Positions 14,609 to 23,062 of a stretch of 64,000 nucleotides of DNA are shown in pieces. A model generated the notes under the pieces. That model was not told where the DNA came from, did not search any database, and saw nothing but the letters and a program-made list of their open reading frames with translations. The translations under genes were made by a program, and so were the position numbers. The stretch comes from CAVQFD01 sp963724695 (GTDB lineage Bacteria > Acidobacteriota > Vicinamibacteria > Vicinamibacterales > CAVVIG01), in NCBI GenBank assembly GCA_963724695.1, contig CAVRVW010000001.1:1-64000 (forward strand), written 5' to 3'. The stretch's first letter is position 1. Every line of letters begins with the position of its first letter.

Positions 14609-16168
14609 GTGCGTGTGCGTTGGATCGTCCGCGGGGACGTCGACGGGTTCTTCGGCCTCGCCCTCGACAATCTCGTTCAGCTGCTGCTGATCGACACCCT
14701 CTGCCGCACCGTCCTCGGGTTCCCGCCCGAGCTCCTCTACGGGCAGGTGCTGCCGGCCGCTGCGATCTCCATCCTCGTCGGCAACGTGGCGTACACGTTC
14801 CAGGCGCGCGCGCTCGCCGCGCGCACGGGACGTACGGACGTGTGCGCGCTCCCGTACGGCATCAACACGGTGTCGCTGTTTGCCCACGTGTTCCTCGTGA
14901 TGCTGCCGGCGAAGGCCCTGGCCGAAAGGGCCGGCGCGGTCGACCCCGTGCGCGTCGCGTGGCAGGCGGGTCTGCTGGCGACATTCGCGACCGGCGTGAT
15001 CGAGCTCGGGTGTGCCTTTCTCGCCGAGCGCGTGCGCAAGGCGACCCCGCGGGCCGCGCTCCTCTCGACCCTCGCCGGCATCGCCTTGGGGTTCATCTCG
15101 CTCGGCTTTCTCTTCCGCACCTTCGCACATCCGGTCGTCGGGCTGACCACGCTGGCGATCGTGATGCTGACCTACTTCGGTCGCGTGCGCTTCAAGGGAC
15201 ACCTTCCCGGCGGTGTCGTGGCTGTGACGCTTGGGACACTCCTCTGCTGGATCACCGGAATCGCGCCGGTCGGCGCACGGCCCTCCCCTGCCACCCTCCA
15301 CACCCCCGTCCCCGTCGTCGGCGACCTGATGGCCGCCATCGGCGGCGGACAGTTGCTGCCGTATCTCTCGGTAATCATCGCGATGGGTCTGTTCAACGTG
15401 CTGGGCTCGCTCCAGAACATCGAGTCGGCGGAGGCGGCCGGCGACTCCTACGACACCAGGTATTCGCTGACGGTCAACGGCATCGGGAGCGTCTCTGCCG
15501 CGCTCTTTGGATCCGCGTTCCCGACGACGATCTACATCGGGCATCCCGGGTGGAAGGCGATGGGCGCGCGTGCCGGGTATTCGATCCTGAACGGCGTATT
15601 CGTGACGACGATCTGCGTCACGGGTACGCTGGCCTGGATCGCGTGGGCGATCCCCATCGAAGCCGGGATGGCGATCGTCCTCTGGATCGGCATGATGATC
15701 GTCGCGCAGGCCTTTCAGGCCACGCCACGCGAGCATGCGCCCGCCGTCGTTGTCGGTCTCCTGCCAGGGATCGGCGCGTGGGGCGCGCTCATGGCGAAGA
15801 ACGGGCTGCGCGCCGCCGGGATCGGAGGGCCGGCGGGGCCGTTCAGCGAGTCGCTCGTCGGCGAGTTCCAGAAGAGCGATACGTGGATTGCAGGCGCTTT
15901 CGCGATCGAGCAGGGATTCCTCTTCACCGCGATGTTGCTCTCCGCGGCGGTGGTCGGCGTGATCGAGCGGCGCTGGCGGCGAGCGGCGGCGTGGTCAGCA
16001 GTCGCCGCGTTGCTCTCGGCCTGCGGGCTGATGCACTCCTACGAGTGGACGTTTGGTGACACGGCCCTGAAGCTCGCTCCTGCATGGCCGTTCGTGATTG
16101 GCTACACTGGCATGTCGCTGCTCTTTCTCAGCGCACAGTGGACGACCGAGGAGGGAGGCGAGCACTGA
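14609..16168 (+). CDS. NCS2/AzgA-type purine or uracil permease
   Basis: The 519-residue intact membrane protein has about 12-13 hydrophobic segments. Near the N-terminus VRGDVDGFFGLALDNLVQLLL resembles the first helix of the xanthine/uracil/vitamin C permease fold. ALPYGINT and the later GLFNVLGSLQNIESAEAAGD are typical of AzgA-like members, which import adenine, guanine or hypoxanthine with protons. The start is GTG 14609 (GTG 14615 is an alternative). It follows the NIPSNAP gene closely. Confidence 0.85.
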   Translation: MRVRWIVRGDVDGFFGLALDNLVQLLLIDTLCRTVLGFPPELLYGQVLPAAAISILVGNVAYTFQARALAARTGRTDVCALPYGINTVSLFAHVFLVMLPAKALAERAGAVDPVRVAWQAGLLATFATGVIELGCAFLAERVRKATPRAALLSTLAGIALGFISLGFLFRTFAHPVVGLTTLAIVMLTYFGRVRFKGHLPGGVVAVTLGTLLCWITGIAPVGARPSPATLHTPVPVVGDLMAAIGGGQLLPYLSVIIAMGLFNVLGSLQNIESAEAAGDSYDTRYSLTVNGIGSVSAALFGSAFPTTIYIGHPGWKAMGARAGYSILNGVFVTTICVTGTLAWIAWAIPIEAGMAIVLWIGMMIVAQAFQATPREHAPAVVVGLLPGIGAWGALMAKNGLRAAGIGGPAGPFSESLVGEFQKSDTWIAGAFAIEQGFLFTAMLLSAAVVGVIERRWRRAAAWSAVAALLSACGLMHSYEWTFGDTALKLAPAWPFVIGYTGMSLLFLSAQWTTEEGGEH

Positions 16169-16194
16169 AGTTTGCCAATTGCCCAAGACGTTTC

Positions 16195-17103
16195 TCATTC
16201 GCGCCCGCGAACACGGATCCAGAATGAGCAGCCGAAGGTCTCCGCCTCCCCCATCTGCCCGGCCGTCCACAATGGCGAAAGAATGCTGTTCAACTCCGGA
16301 TCGTCGCTGATGAAGGTGCTCGGCAGCATGATCTCGAGTTTGTCGCCTTCGGCGAGAAGGTAGGCCGCCAGAAGGTACTGCTCGGAGTAATACCGGTCCT
16401 GCCACTGCGCTGGATAGTCGTACGGAATCGTCACGTCATGAATCTGGATCAGGATGCCCGGCTTCAGACGCGGAAGGACATCCAGAAACAGCGTCGTCAC
16501 GTCCGAGTTCATGAAGACCCTGTGCGAGCTGTCGATGTAGAGAATGTCACCGGCTCCCAGATCGTCGAAGATCTCCAAGCCGACACGCTCGACCGGTTCT
16601 CTGATGATGCGATCACAGATACCGTCGACTTCCGCTCGTGGGCAAGGGTCGATGGAGATGATCTTCGTGCGGAGTTGATGATCGACGATCGCTTTTCGTG
16701 CGAACTTCGTGGAATGGCCGGATCCGACCTCCATGAAATACGCGGGATTGTTGAGGACCAGAAAGCTGTAGAGAGCGACACCGTCCATGGCCGGCAGCCA
16801 ACCATTGATCCACGCTGGTTCACGCGGATCGGCATCCGCAGCCGCGTGCACCGGTATTCTGGCGAAAGAGCTGGCGAACGGTAAGAACGATTGCAAGCGT
16901 TGTTTGTACGCCGCACGATGGACGTTGATGATGTCGTAGAGGAACCGATGGGGCGACTGCTGATGCCACCTTGGCTGCGAAGCGACCGGGTAATCCAATA
17001 CCACGACGCTTTCCGGAAACGCCTTGCGCGCCACGGTCGTGAAGAACTTGCCGAGCCGAGGACGGCGGCGCGCTAGCGCGACCGCGAAGCTCTCGAGTGA
17101 CAT
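16195..17103 (-). CDS. Class I SAM-dependent methyltransferase-like protein
   Basis: The 302-residue protein starts at ATG 17103 (MSLESFAVALARRRP); a longer frame to 17301 adds an improbable N-terminus. The core shows YFMEVGSGHSTKFARKAI, the SAM-binding first motif. KIISIDPCPR (acidic end of strand 2) and DILYIDSSHRVFMNSDV follow. Then comes GILIQIHDVTIPYDYP, as in the Methyltransf_24 family. The target is unknown; such genes often modify sugars or lipids. It is convergent with the permease gene. Confidence 0.8.
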   Translation of the reverse strand: MSLESFAVALARRRPRLGKFFTTVARKAFPESVVVLDYPVASQPRWHQQSPHRFLYDIINVHRAAYKQRLQSFLPFASSFARIPVHAAADADPREPAWINGWLPAMDGVALYSFLVLNNPAYFMEVGSGHSTKFARKAIVDHQLRTKIISIDPCPRAEVDGICDRIIREPVERVGLEIFDDLGAGDILYIDSSHRVFMNSDVTTLFLDVLPRLKPGILIQIHDVTIPYDYPAQWQDRYYSEQYLLAAYLLAEGDKLEIMLPSTFISDDPELNSILSPLWTAGQMGEAETFGCSFWIRVRGRE

Positions 17104-17336
17104 CGTCGTCTCATTCTGACCCAGGTCGATGCCAGGCGATGCTACCCGAAAAAGCCGGCGTCCGACAGATCCGTGATCCCGAGGTTCAGGCAAGCGGCTC
17201 CGTCCTGCGGTTAGGCACCCGGTCTTGCCGCGCGAGCCGGTTGGATTGTCCTCGCCACGAGACCGAGTATCATGGCGCGTCTGGTGACGGCGGGGGCCCA
17301 TCGTCCTCGCGGATGCCGACGAGGAGCGCGGTAACC

Positions 17337-18104
17337 ATGACTCTCGCGCTCGGCGTGAGGAACTCCGCGATCAGCGTCATCGTGGCGGTGGCTGTCGTGA
17401 CGAGTTGCACGTCGTCGTCGCTCGCGTCGTCGCAGACCGAAGCGTCACGCAGAAATGACTTCACCGGCGGCCGCGTCCTGTTCATCGGGAACAGCCTGAC
17501 GGAAGCGAATGGACTGCCGGCGATGGTCGAGACGTTGTCCCGCCAAGGCGGAGGACCGCCGATCAGCACGGCCAGCGTGGTCTTCGGCGGATTCAGCCTC
17601 GAAGACCACTGGAATCAGGGCACCGCGCAGCGCCGCATTGCTGAACGCGGCTGGTCGATCGTCGTGCTGCAGCAGGGACCATCGTCGCTTCCAGAGTCGC
17701 AGGCCGCACTCCGCGAGTGGACGGCGCGTTTCGACACCGTCATCCGGGCGAGCGGCGCCCGGACGGCACTTTACATGGTGTGGCCGGAGTCGAACCGCCG
17801 GGACGCTTTCGATGCGGTGAGCCAGTCGTATGCGCGCGCCGCGGCAAACGTCACGGGCATGCTCCTCCCCGTCGGCGAGGCCTGGCGCGGAGCCTGGCGC
17901 CGCGATCCCGAGGTGCCCTTGTACGGCCCTGACGGATTTCATCCGACGCCCACGGCGACCTATCTGGCGGCGCTCGTCATCTATCAGCAGATCACCGGCC
18001 GGTCACCGGTGGACCTTCCTGCATGGACGCAGATGCCAGCAGACCGTGCGCTCCTGCTGCAGGAAGCCGCACAGGAAGCGAACGCACAATTCGGTCGACG
18101 CTAA
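17337..18104 (+). CDS. SGNH/GDSL-family hydrolase, lipoprotein
   Basis: The 255-residue protein starts at ATG 17337 with GAGGAG upstream. The N-terminus is a lipoprotein signal (VIVAVAVVTSC, with the lipidated Cys near residue 25). Block I is VLFIGNSLTEANG with the nucleophile Ser. IVVLQQGPSS carries the middle block, and DGFHPTPTATYLAAL holds the Asp-x-x-His pair. It is probably an esterase or acetyl-ester hydrolase anchored outside the inner membrane. The gene stands alone. Confidence 0.85.
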   Translation: MTLALGVRNSAISVIVAVAVVTSCTSSSLASSQTEASRRNDFTGGRVLFIGNSLTEANGLPAMVETLSRQGGGPPISTASVVFGGFSLEDHWNQGTAQRRIAERGWSIVVLQQGPSSLPESQAALREWTARFDTVIRASGARTALYMVWPESNRRDAFDAVSQSYARAAANVTGMLLPVGEAWRGAWRRDPEVPLYGPDGFHPTPTATYLAALVIYQQITGRSPVDLPAWTQMPADRALLLQEAAQEANAQFGRR

Positions 18105-18483
18105 TCGCCGGGGCTCCCAGGCCTCCCCCTTCTCATGGCCAGTTCGCTGCGGACACTGAAGCGCCCGCGGCCCGTCTCTTCTCTTCCTGGCTATCGGATG
18201 AGAGCCTCCGCAGGGCGAGCCACGATCACCACTCGCCGCAGCCCGTCGACATGACACTTCTCCCACCGCGACAAAAGGCGGCGAGCTTCACGGTCGATCA
18301 GATCGTCGAGAAACTGATGCCGAAATCGTAGGCCCGCGTGATGGGGTGATCACAGATGTCGCGTAGTCAGTACACAGATCTGTGGCCGTCGGAACTTCTT
18401 ACACTCCCAGCTCCTGCGGGGCAGCTGGATTCCGATAAAACCGGCTGATCCCGCGTGGCGTCGATCTTGCGTCGCTGCGGATC
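18105..18483. other. Intergenic stretch, no supported gene
   Basis: About 380 bases hold no convincing reading frame on either strand. A 26-codon frame at 18251-18331 (ending FTVDQIVEKLMPKS) faintly recalls the start of a transposase helper protein but is too short to call. The promoter of the GH16 gene presumably lies at the right end. Confidence 0.45.
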
Positions 18484-19422
18484 ATGGCGGACCTTCGGTG
18501 GCTGATCCTCGCTGCGATGCTCGGGCAGGCAGGTGCCCCACAACCGCCGACAAACTTCCGGATTGTCGGCAGCTGTCAAAGCGGCGAAGTGGGCATACCT
18601 CCAAACTGCTTCCCCGCCCCTCCGGCACCGGTCAGCGCTGGCAAACGGTGGAGCGTGACGTACTCCGAAGAATTCAACGGGACAGCACTCGACCTGGCCA
18701 AATTGACACCCTGCTTCGACTGGAACTTCGGCGCCTGTACGGCATCGTTCAATACGGGTAAGGAGCGGTACCTGCCGTCACAGGTGCAGGTGAGCAATGG
18801 CACCGCCAAGCTCGTGGCCGAGCCGCTCATACCGCCTTACACCAGCAGCGCCTGTTTTCAGGGCCAATGCACGTACAAGGCGGGACTGGTATCGACCGCA
18901 CGACCTCGGGCGGACAACGGATCCGCGTATTTGTTTCCCTTTACGTACGGCTACATCGAGTCGCGCATGAAGTTTCCGGGCACGCCGGGATTCTTCACGG
19001 CCTTCTGGATGCTGCCGACGAATCCGAGCTTCAGCTACAACACTGAAATCGACATCGTCGAAATCCTCGGCGGCTATCCCGACACGATCTTCATGACGTA
19101 TCACTACAACGGTCGCAGTACATCCTTCACACCCAACAATGGTCTCCACAACAACGGGGCGTGTCAGCTCAAAGACTATTCGACAAGCTTCGTGAGATTC
19201 GGATTGGACTGGCAGCCCAGCCACATCGCCTGGTACATCGACGGCGTGAAATGCGGACAATTCAACGGCAACGCGAGCACTATCGAGAGCGGTCCGATGC
19301 AGCTCGTCCTGCACATGATGGTCGACAACCAATGGGAGCGGGACTGGAATTCGGTCTTGTCCAGTCAGACGCTGGTGCGGCAGCTGGAAGTGGACTACAT
19401 ACGCATCTATCAGCAGCAGTAG
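18484..19422 (+). CDS. Secreted GH16 family glycoside hydrolase
   Basis: The 312-residue protein has an N-terminal signal peptide (LRWLILAAMLGQAGA). The GH16 catalytic signature NTEIDIVEILGG (Glu-x-Asp-x-x-Glu) lies near residues 193-204. A preceding FPFTYGYIESRMKFPGTPGFFTAFWML is the standard substrate-cleft region. WQPSHIAWYIDGV and the terminal LEVDYIRIYQQQ complete the jelly roll. It likely hydrolyses beta-1,3 or mixed-linkage glucans outside the cell. It is complete and typical in length. Confidence 0.88.
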   Translation: MADLRWLILAAMLGQAGAPQPPTNFRIVGSCQSGEVGIPPNCFPAPPAPVSAGKRWSVTYSEEFNGTALDLAKLTPCFDWNFGACTASFNTGKERYLPSQVQVSNGTAKLVAEPLIPPYTSSACFQGQCTYKAGLVSTARPRADNGSAYLFPFTYGYIESRMKFPGTPGFFTAFWMLPTNPSFSYNTEIDIVEILGGYPDTIFMTYHYNGRSTSFTPNNGLHNNGACQLKDYSTSFVRFGLDWQPSHIAWYIDGVKCGQFNGNASTIESGPMQLVLHMMVDNQWERDWNSVLSSQTLVRQLEVDYIRIYQQQ

Positions 19423-19501
19423 TCTGCCGCAACCAGCCCGCGATATGGTTCCAACCTCCGGCCTCGCCAACATGTGCCAGGATATCGAAGGGGATGTGAC
19501 C

Positions 19502-20059
19502 ATGCGACCACTGCTCCTTGCCGTGACGCTCGGCATGGGCCTGTCTGTCCTGGCGCCTTCGGCCGAGCAGTCGCTCGCCGACGTGGCACGCAAGACCGAG
19601 GCGGAACGCAGCGCCGCACCCGGCCGGCCACCGGCGAAGGTCTATACCAACCAGGACCTGACGGCCGTCGCTCCAGTGCCGACGCCACCGACCGCCAACA
19701 AGGCGGCCACCTCGACGCCGGCCCCTCCGGCGACACCTCCGGCAACGCCATCGGACGAGTCGTCTCCGGGCGCAAGAGACGAGGCGTACTGGCGCGATCG
19801 GATGCGGCCGCTGCGCGAACGGCTCGACAGCGCCCGCGCGCTGGCCGACGATACCAAGCGGCGGGCCGAGGCCCTCATGCGCGCGGCGGATCAGTGCTTC
19901 GCGGTCGGGATCGTGTGCGCGGACTACACGGAGTCGCTGCGGCTGACCGAAGAGCACAAAGCGCTGGCCGCCGATGTCGCACGCACTGAGCGGGACGTCG
20001 CGGCGCTCGAAGAAGAGGCGCGCCTGGCGGGCGTACCGCCCGGATGGGTGCGTGAATGA
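19502..20059 (+). CDS. Secreted coiled-coil protein of unknown function
   Basis: The start is ATG 19502 with AAGGGG upstream; an earlier in-frame start at 19445 is less likely. A signal peptide (LLLAVTLGMGLSVLAPSA) is followed by SLADVARKTEAERSAA...AKVYTNQDL, a phrase common in acidobacterial secreted proteins. A Pro/Ala/Thr linker spans residues 55-90, and a helical coiled-coil region (RDRMRPLRERLDSARALADDTKRR) fills the remainder. No enzymatic motif is visible. It is followed after 40 bases by the cupin gene, which has its own -10 box. Confidence 0.65.
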   Translation: MRPLLLAVTLGMGLSVLAPSAEQSLADVARKTEAERSAAPGRPPAKVYTNQDLTAVAPVPTPPTANKAATSTPAPPATPPATPSDESSPGARDEAYWRDRMRPLRERLDSARALADDTKRRAEALMRAADQCFAVGIVCADYTESLRLTEEHKALAADVARTERDVAALEEEARLAGVPPGWVRE

Positions 20060-20086
20060 CTATCTGCGAACCGGATGGACCGGGAA

Positions 20087-20092
20087 TATACT
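20087..20092 (+). promoter_or_regulatory. -10 box 7 nt before the cupin start codon
   Basis: TATACT followed by 7 bases and ATG, with no Shine-Dalgarno, suggests a leaderless transcript for the cupin gene. Confidence 0.5.
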
Positions 20093-20099
20093 CGCGGCC

Positions 20100-20627
20100 A
20101 TGAGCAACCTGACACTCACGGCGACGATGGCGAGCGCAGTGCTATGGCTGGGCGTGGTGGCGGCCCAGCAGCCGGTGGTGCCTCCGAAGACGGCGCCGGC
20201 CACGCACGTCACGAAAGCAGACATTCAGGATTTCATTGCGAAGATGCCGCCCGGCCGGATCCTGGACAACCCGATCCGCGTGGTCGACGTGGGCGGGTAC
20301 AAGGTCGGGGTGTACGCGGTGACGCGGCCGAAGGACTCGCCCCAGAACGCGATCTACCACGACACCAACATGACCGAGATTCTGTACATGCTCGAGGGGT
20401 CGGCGACGCTCATCACCGGCGGCACGATTCCGGATGCTGCTCCGCCCGGGCGGCCCGGCGGGAACTTCACGGGCACGAAGATTGACGGCGGCACGAGCCG
20501 GCACGTGGTTCCCGGAGACGTGATCATCACTCCCGGACGCACGCCCCACCTGTGGGCGAATATCGAAGGCGACATGTCGTACCTGGTCTTCAGGCCGGAT
20601 CCGGACGGGACGCAGACACTCCGGTAG
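20100..20627 (+). CDS. Secreted cupin-domain protein
   Basis: The 175-residue protein has a signal peptide ending near AAQQP. The single cupin fold shows in YHDTNMTEILYMLEGSATLITGG (first motif, His and Glu) and SRHVVPGDVIITPGRTPHLWANIEG (second motif, with the late His). It could bind a metal and a small ligand in the periplasm; the substrate is unknown. The start ATG 20100 lies just after a TATACT box. Confidence 0.75.
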   Translation: MSNLTLTATMASAVLWLGVVAAQQPVVPPKTAPATHVTKADIQDFIAKMPPGRILDNPIRVVDVGGYKVGVYAVTRPKDSPQNAIYHDTNMTEILYMLEGSATLITGGTIPDAAPPGRPGGNFTGTKIDGGTSRHVVPGDVIITPGRTPHLWANIEGDMSYLVFRPDPDGTQTLR

Positions 20628-20793
20628 TGCCTTTCGTCTAGTCGAACTATTCCGACCTCGGCGGGAAAATTCCCCGGCGCCGTGCCGTTTCACCGGCGCG
20701 CAATCGCGGGACGTGCGCGCGGCCACCCACCGACGCCAGCGGCAAGGATTGTGCGTAGTCACCGAAGGCGTGAGGTGGACCGTGAGGTGGACG

Positions 20794-22425
20794 ATGCTGC
20801 GCAGGATCCTGCTCATGTGTGGAATCGTCTCGTCGCTGCTTTACGTGGCGATGAACGTGTTCGTGGCGTCGCGGTGGACCGACTACAACTCCGCTTCTCA
20901 AACGGTCAGCGAGCTCTCCGGCATCGGCGCGCCCACCAGGGCGCTCTGGGTGGTACTGGCGATTCCGTACACCCTGCTGGTGGCGGCGTTCGGCTGGGGC
21001 GTCCGGGCATCGGCCGGCGGGAACGGTTCGTTGCGCATCACCGGCGGGCTGCTGGTGGCCTACGGAATCATCGGCCTCGGCTGGCCCCTGGCGCCGATGC
21101 ACCTCCGTGACGCGCTCGCCGCTGGCGGCACATCGCTGACTGACACCGCGCACATTGGCTTTGCCATCGTCACGGTCTTCATCATGTTCCTCGCGATGGG
21201 GTTCGGCGCCGCGGCATTCGGCCGGCGGTTCCGCGTGTACTCGGTCGCGAGTCTCGCGATCCTCCTCGCGTTTGGCGCGTTGACGTTTCGGGATGCGCCA
21301 GGCGTTGAGGCCAATCTGCCGACTCCGTGGATCGGCGTGTGGGAGCGCATCAACATCGGCGTGTTCCTGCTCTGGGTCATCGTGCTCGCCGTCATCCTCT
21401 TGCGCGTCCGGGGCACGGCAATCGCGGCCGATCGCCCAGGCGCGCCCGCCTCTGCCTTCAAGACTCCGACGGGTGAAGCCATATATCTGGCGGCGTACGA
21501 CGCCGCGCTGAAGGCCTGGCCCGTTCCCTACGAAGAGCGGGCGATCCCGAGCCGGTTTGGGAGCACCTACGTCGTCGCCTGCGGCCCCCGGGATGCCCCG
21601 CCACTGGTGTTGCTGCATGGTTACTGGTCCACGCTGACGATGTGGATTCCCAATGTGGCGGAGCTCAGCAGGAATCATCGCGTCTATGCCATCGATGTGA
21701 TGGGTCAACCGGGCAAGAGCATTCCGGGCGAGCCCGTCCGAAGCGCTGCGGACTACGTGGCGTGGTTGACAGCGACGCTGGACGGCCTGCGCCTTGACCG
21801 CATCGCGCTCGTGGGCATGTCGTACGGAGGCTGGCTGGCCCTGAACTACGCCATCACCAGGCCAGAGCGCGTCCAGCAGTTGGTGCTGCTCTCTCCGGCG
21901 GCGAGCGTCCTGCCGCTCGTCCGTCAATTCAGCGTGCGCGGCATGTTGATGGTGTTCGTGCCCTCGCGCGCCACCGTCAACTCTTTCATGCGCTGGCTGG
22001 GATTCAAGGACAACCCGGCCGGCGCCGCGGCCCGTCGCGAGGGCAACATCGTGGTGGACCTCATCTATCTCGGCATCAAGCACTTTCGAGTGCCGCGGGC
22101 CACCGCGCGGGTCGCGCCGACGGTCTTTTCCGACGAGGCGCTCCGGAGCATGCCGGTGCCGACGCTGCTGCTCGTCGGCGACCGTGAAGTCATCTACGAT
22201 CCGGCCGCCGCGCTGGCCCGCGCCGAGCAACTCATTCCGGCGTTCGAAGGGGCGCTCGTGCCTGGATGCAGCCACGACATGTGCTTCAGCCAGCATCGAC
22301 TGGTGAACAAGCGCATCCTCGAGTTCCTCGAAGCGACTATGCTCAATAGAGAGAGTGAGGCAGCAGAGCCATGTACATCTTTTGCAGGACAAACAACCCG
22401 CGCCCGACGTTTCATCGCGACATGA
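20794..22425 (+). CDS. DUF998 membrane domain fused to an alpha/beta hydrolase
   Basis: The 543-residue protein starts at ATG 20794 with GAGGTGG upstream. Residues 1-220 hold about six hydrophobic segments. They include NSASQTVSELSGIGAPTR, the extramembrane loop characteristic of DUF998. Residues ~245-525 are an alpha/beta hydrolase: VLLHGYWSTLTMW (oxyanion region), LVGMSYGGWLAL (nucleophile elbow G-M-S-Y-G), LLVGDREVIYDP (acid) and GCSHDMCF (His). The membrane part would tether the esterase/lipase-like domain to the inner membrane. The last ~20 residues overlap the next gene by 55 bases. Confidence 0.85.
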   Translation: MLRRILLMCGIVSSLLYVAMNVFVASRWTDYNSASQTVSELSGIGAPTRALWVVLAIPYTLLVAAFGWGVRASAGGNGSLRITGGLLVAYGIIGLGWPLAPMHLRDALAAGGTSLTDTAHIGFAIVTVFIMFLAMGFGAAAFGRRFRVYSVASLAILLAFGALTFRDAPGVEANLPTPWIGVWERINIGVFLLWVIVLAVILLRVRGTAIAADRPGAPASAFKTPTGEAIYLAAYDAALKAWPVPYEERAIPSRFGSTYVVACGPRDAPPLVLLHGYWSTLTMWIPNVAELSRNHRVYAIDVMGQPGKSIPGEPVRSAADYVAWLTATLDGLRLDRIALVGMSYGGWLALNYAITRPERVQQLVLLSPAASVLPLVRQFSVRGMLMVFVPSRATVNSFMRWLGFKDNPAGAAARREGNIVVDLIYLGIKHFRVPRATARVAPTVFSDEALRSMPVPTLLLVGDREVIYDPAAALARAEQLIPAFEGALVPGCSHDMCFSQHRLVNKRILEFLEATMLNRESEAAEPCTSFAGQTTRARRFIAT

Positions 22426-22667
22426 CCCAGGACGAACGTGACACCATGCAGCGTCACGTTGCGTACTGGAAACAGTTCGCTGACGCTGGAGCCGCTATCG
22501 TGTTCGGGCCCGTCATGGATCCCAGCGGCGTGTACGGCATCGGCGTCTACAACGTGCGCGATGAAGACGAATTTCGAACGATGCTGGAGCACGATCCCGC
22601 GAAGGGCCTCTTCACATTCGAATTTCACCCAATGGCACAGGCCGTTGTTGCGGCACCACGGGCCTGA
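22371..22667 (+). CDS. YCII-related domain protein
   Basis: The 98-residue protein has a ferredoxin-like YCII fold: MYIFCRTNNPRPTFHRDMTQDE, HVAYWKQFADAGAAIVFGPV, GVGVYNV-type strand, then a short C-terminal strand with FEFHPMAQA. The conserved His and Asp of the YCII active-site region are present. Such proteins are small enzymes or sigma-factor neighbours of unclear role. It overlaps the end of the hydrolase gene and converges on the GNAT fragment. Confidence 0.8.
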   Translation: MYIFCRTNNPRPTFHRDMTQDERDTMQRHVAYWKQFADAGAAIVFGPVMDPSGVYGIGVYNVRDEDEFRTMLEHDPAKGLFTFEFHPMAQAVVAAPRA

Positions 22668-23022
22668 GTCCGGTCGCCTCATAGCTGACGGAACAGTAGG
22701 CCGGATCCTCGCGCCGTGCCTTCGTAGATCCCGTGAAACACGCCGTCGGCCACCATCGACGCGCCACTTCGTCCAAGGCGTCGCGCTTCACCTGCAGATG
22801 CACGGGCCCGGTGACGCATTCGAGGGCCTCGCGCACGCTGCCAGGGCCCATCGCGAACAGGATGGTGGTGCCGTAGTCCTGCACGACGAGCGTAAGGTCC
22901 GGCGCGAACCATCGCGTCTTCGAGTACATCGACGGCGCGAGATCGCCCAGCGCATACAGGCTCCATGCGGGGTCGCGGCGGAGCAGCGTTCGAATCTCGC
23001 TCTTGTCGGTCAGGCGGGGCAT
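22612..23022 (-). CDS. GNAT-like N-terminal half only, probable fragment
   Basis: The 136-residue product begins RLTDKSEIRTLLRRDPAWSLYALGDLAPSMYSKTRWF. This is like the N-terminal domain of a group of GNAT acetyltransferases (ALGDL pattern, then LLFAMGPG-like strand). The acetyl-CoA-binding half is missing. After residue ~100 the sequence reads TGSTKARREDP and runs convergently into the end of the YCII gene. It is either a truncated gene or one cut by a frameshift whose remainder has been lost to the neighbour. Confidence 0.5.
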   Translation of the reverse strand: MPRLTDKSEIRTLLRRDPAWSLYALGDLAPSMYSKTRWFAPDLTLVVQDYGTTILFAMGPGSVREALECVTGPVHLQVKRDALDEVARRWWPTACFTGSTKARREDPAYCSVSYEATGLRPVVPQQRPVPLGEIRM

Positions 23023-23062
23023 CGGGCCAGGGCCATCTGGCTCACCGGTACGGCGGACTCAG

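Noticed and set aside
14051..15736. Minus-strand frame of 561 codons opposite the permease gene
   Set aside because: It is a charged low-complexity shadow. The plus strand is a well-formed 12-13 helix permease.
18251..18331. 26-codon frame ending FTVDQIVEKLMPKS, faintly like an insertion-sequence helper protein start
   Set aside because: It is too short, with no inverted repeats or transposase nearby. The resemblance is a few residues only.
20647..22392. Minus-strand frame of 581 codons opposite the DUF998-hydrolase gene
   Set aside because: The composition is dominated by His, Arg and Asp repeats and no motif is seen. The opposite strand encodes a complete hydrolase.
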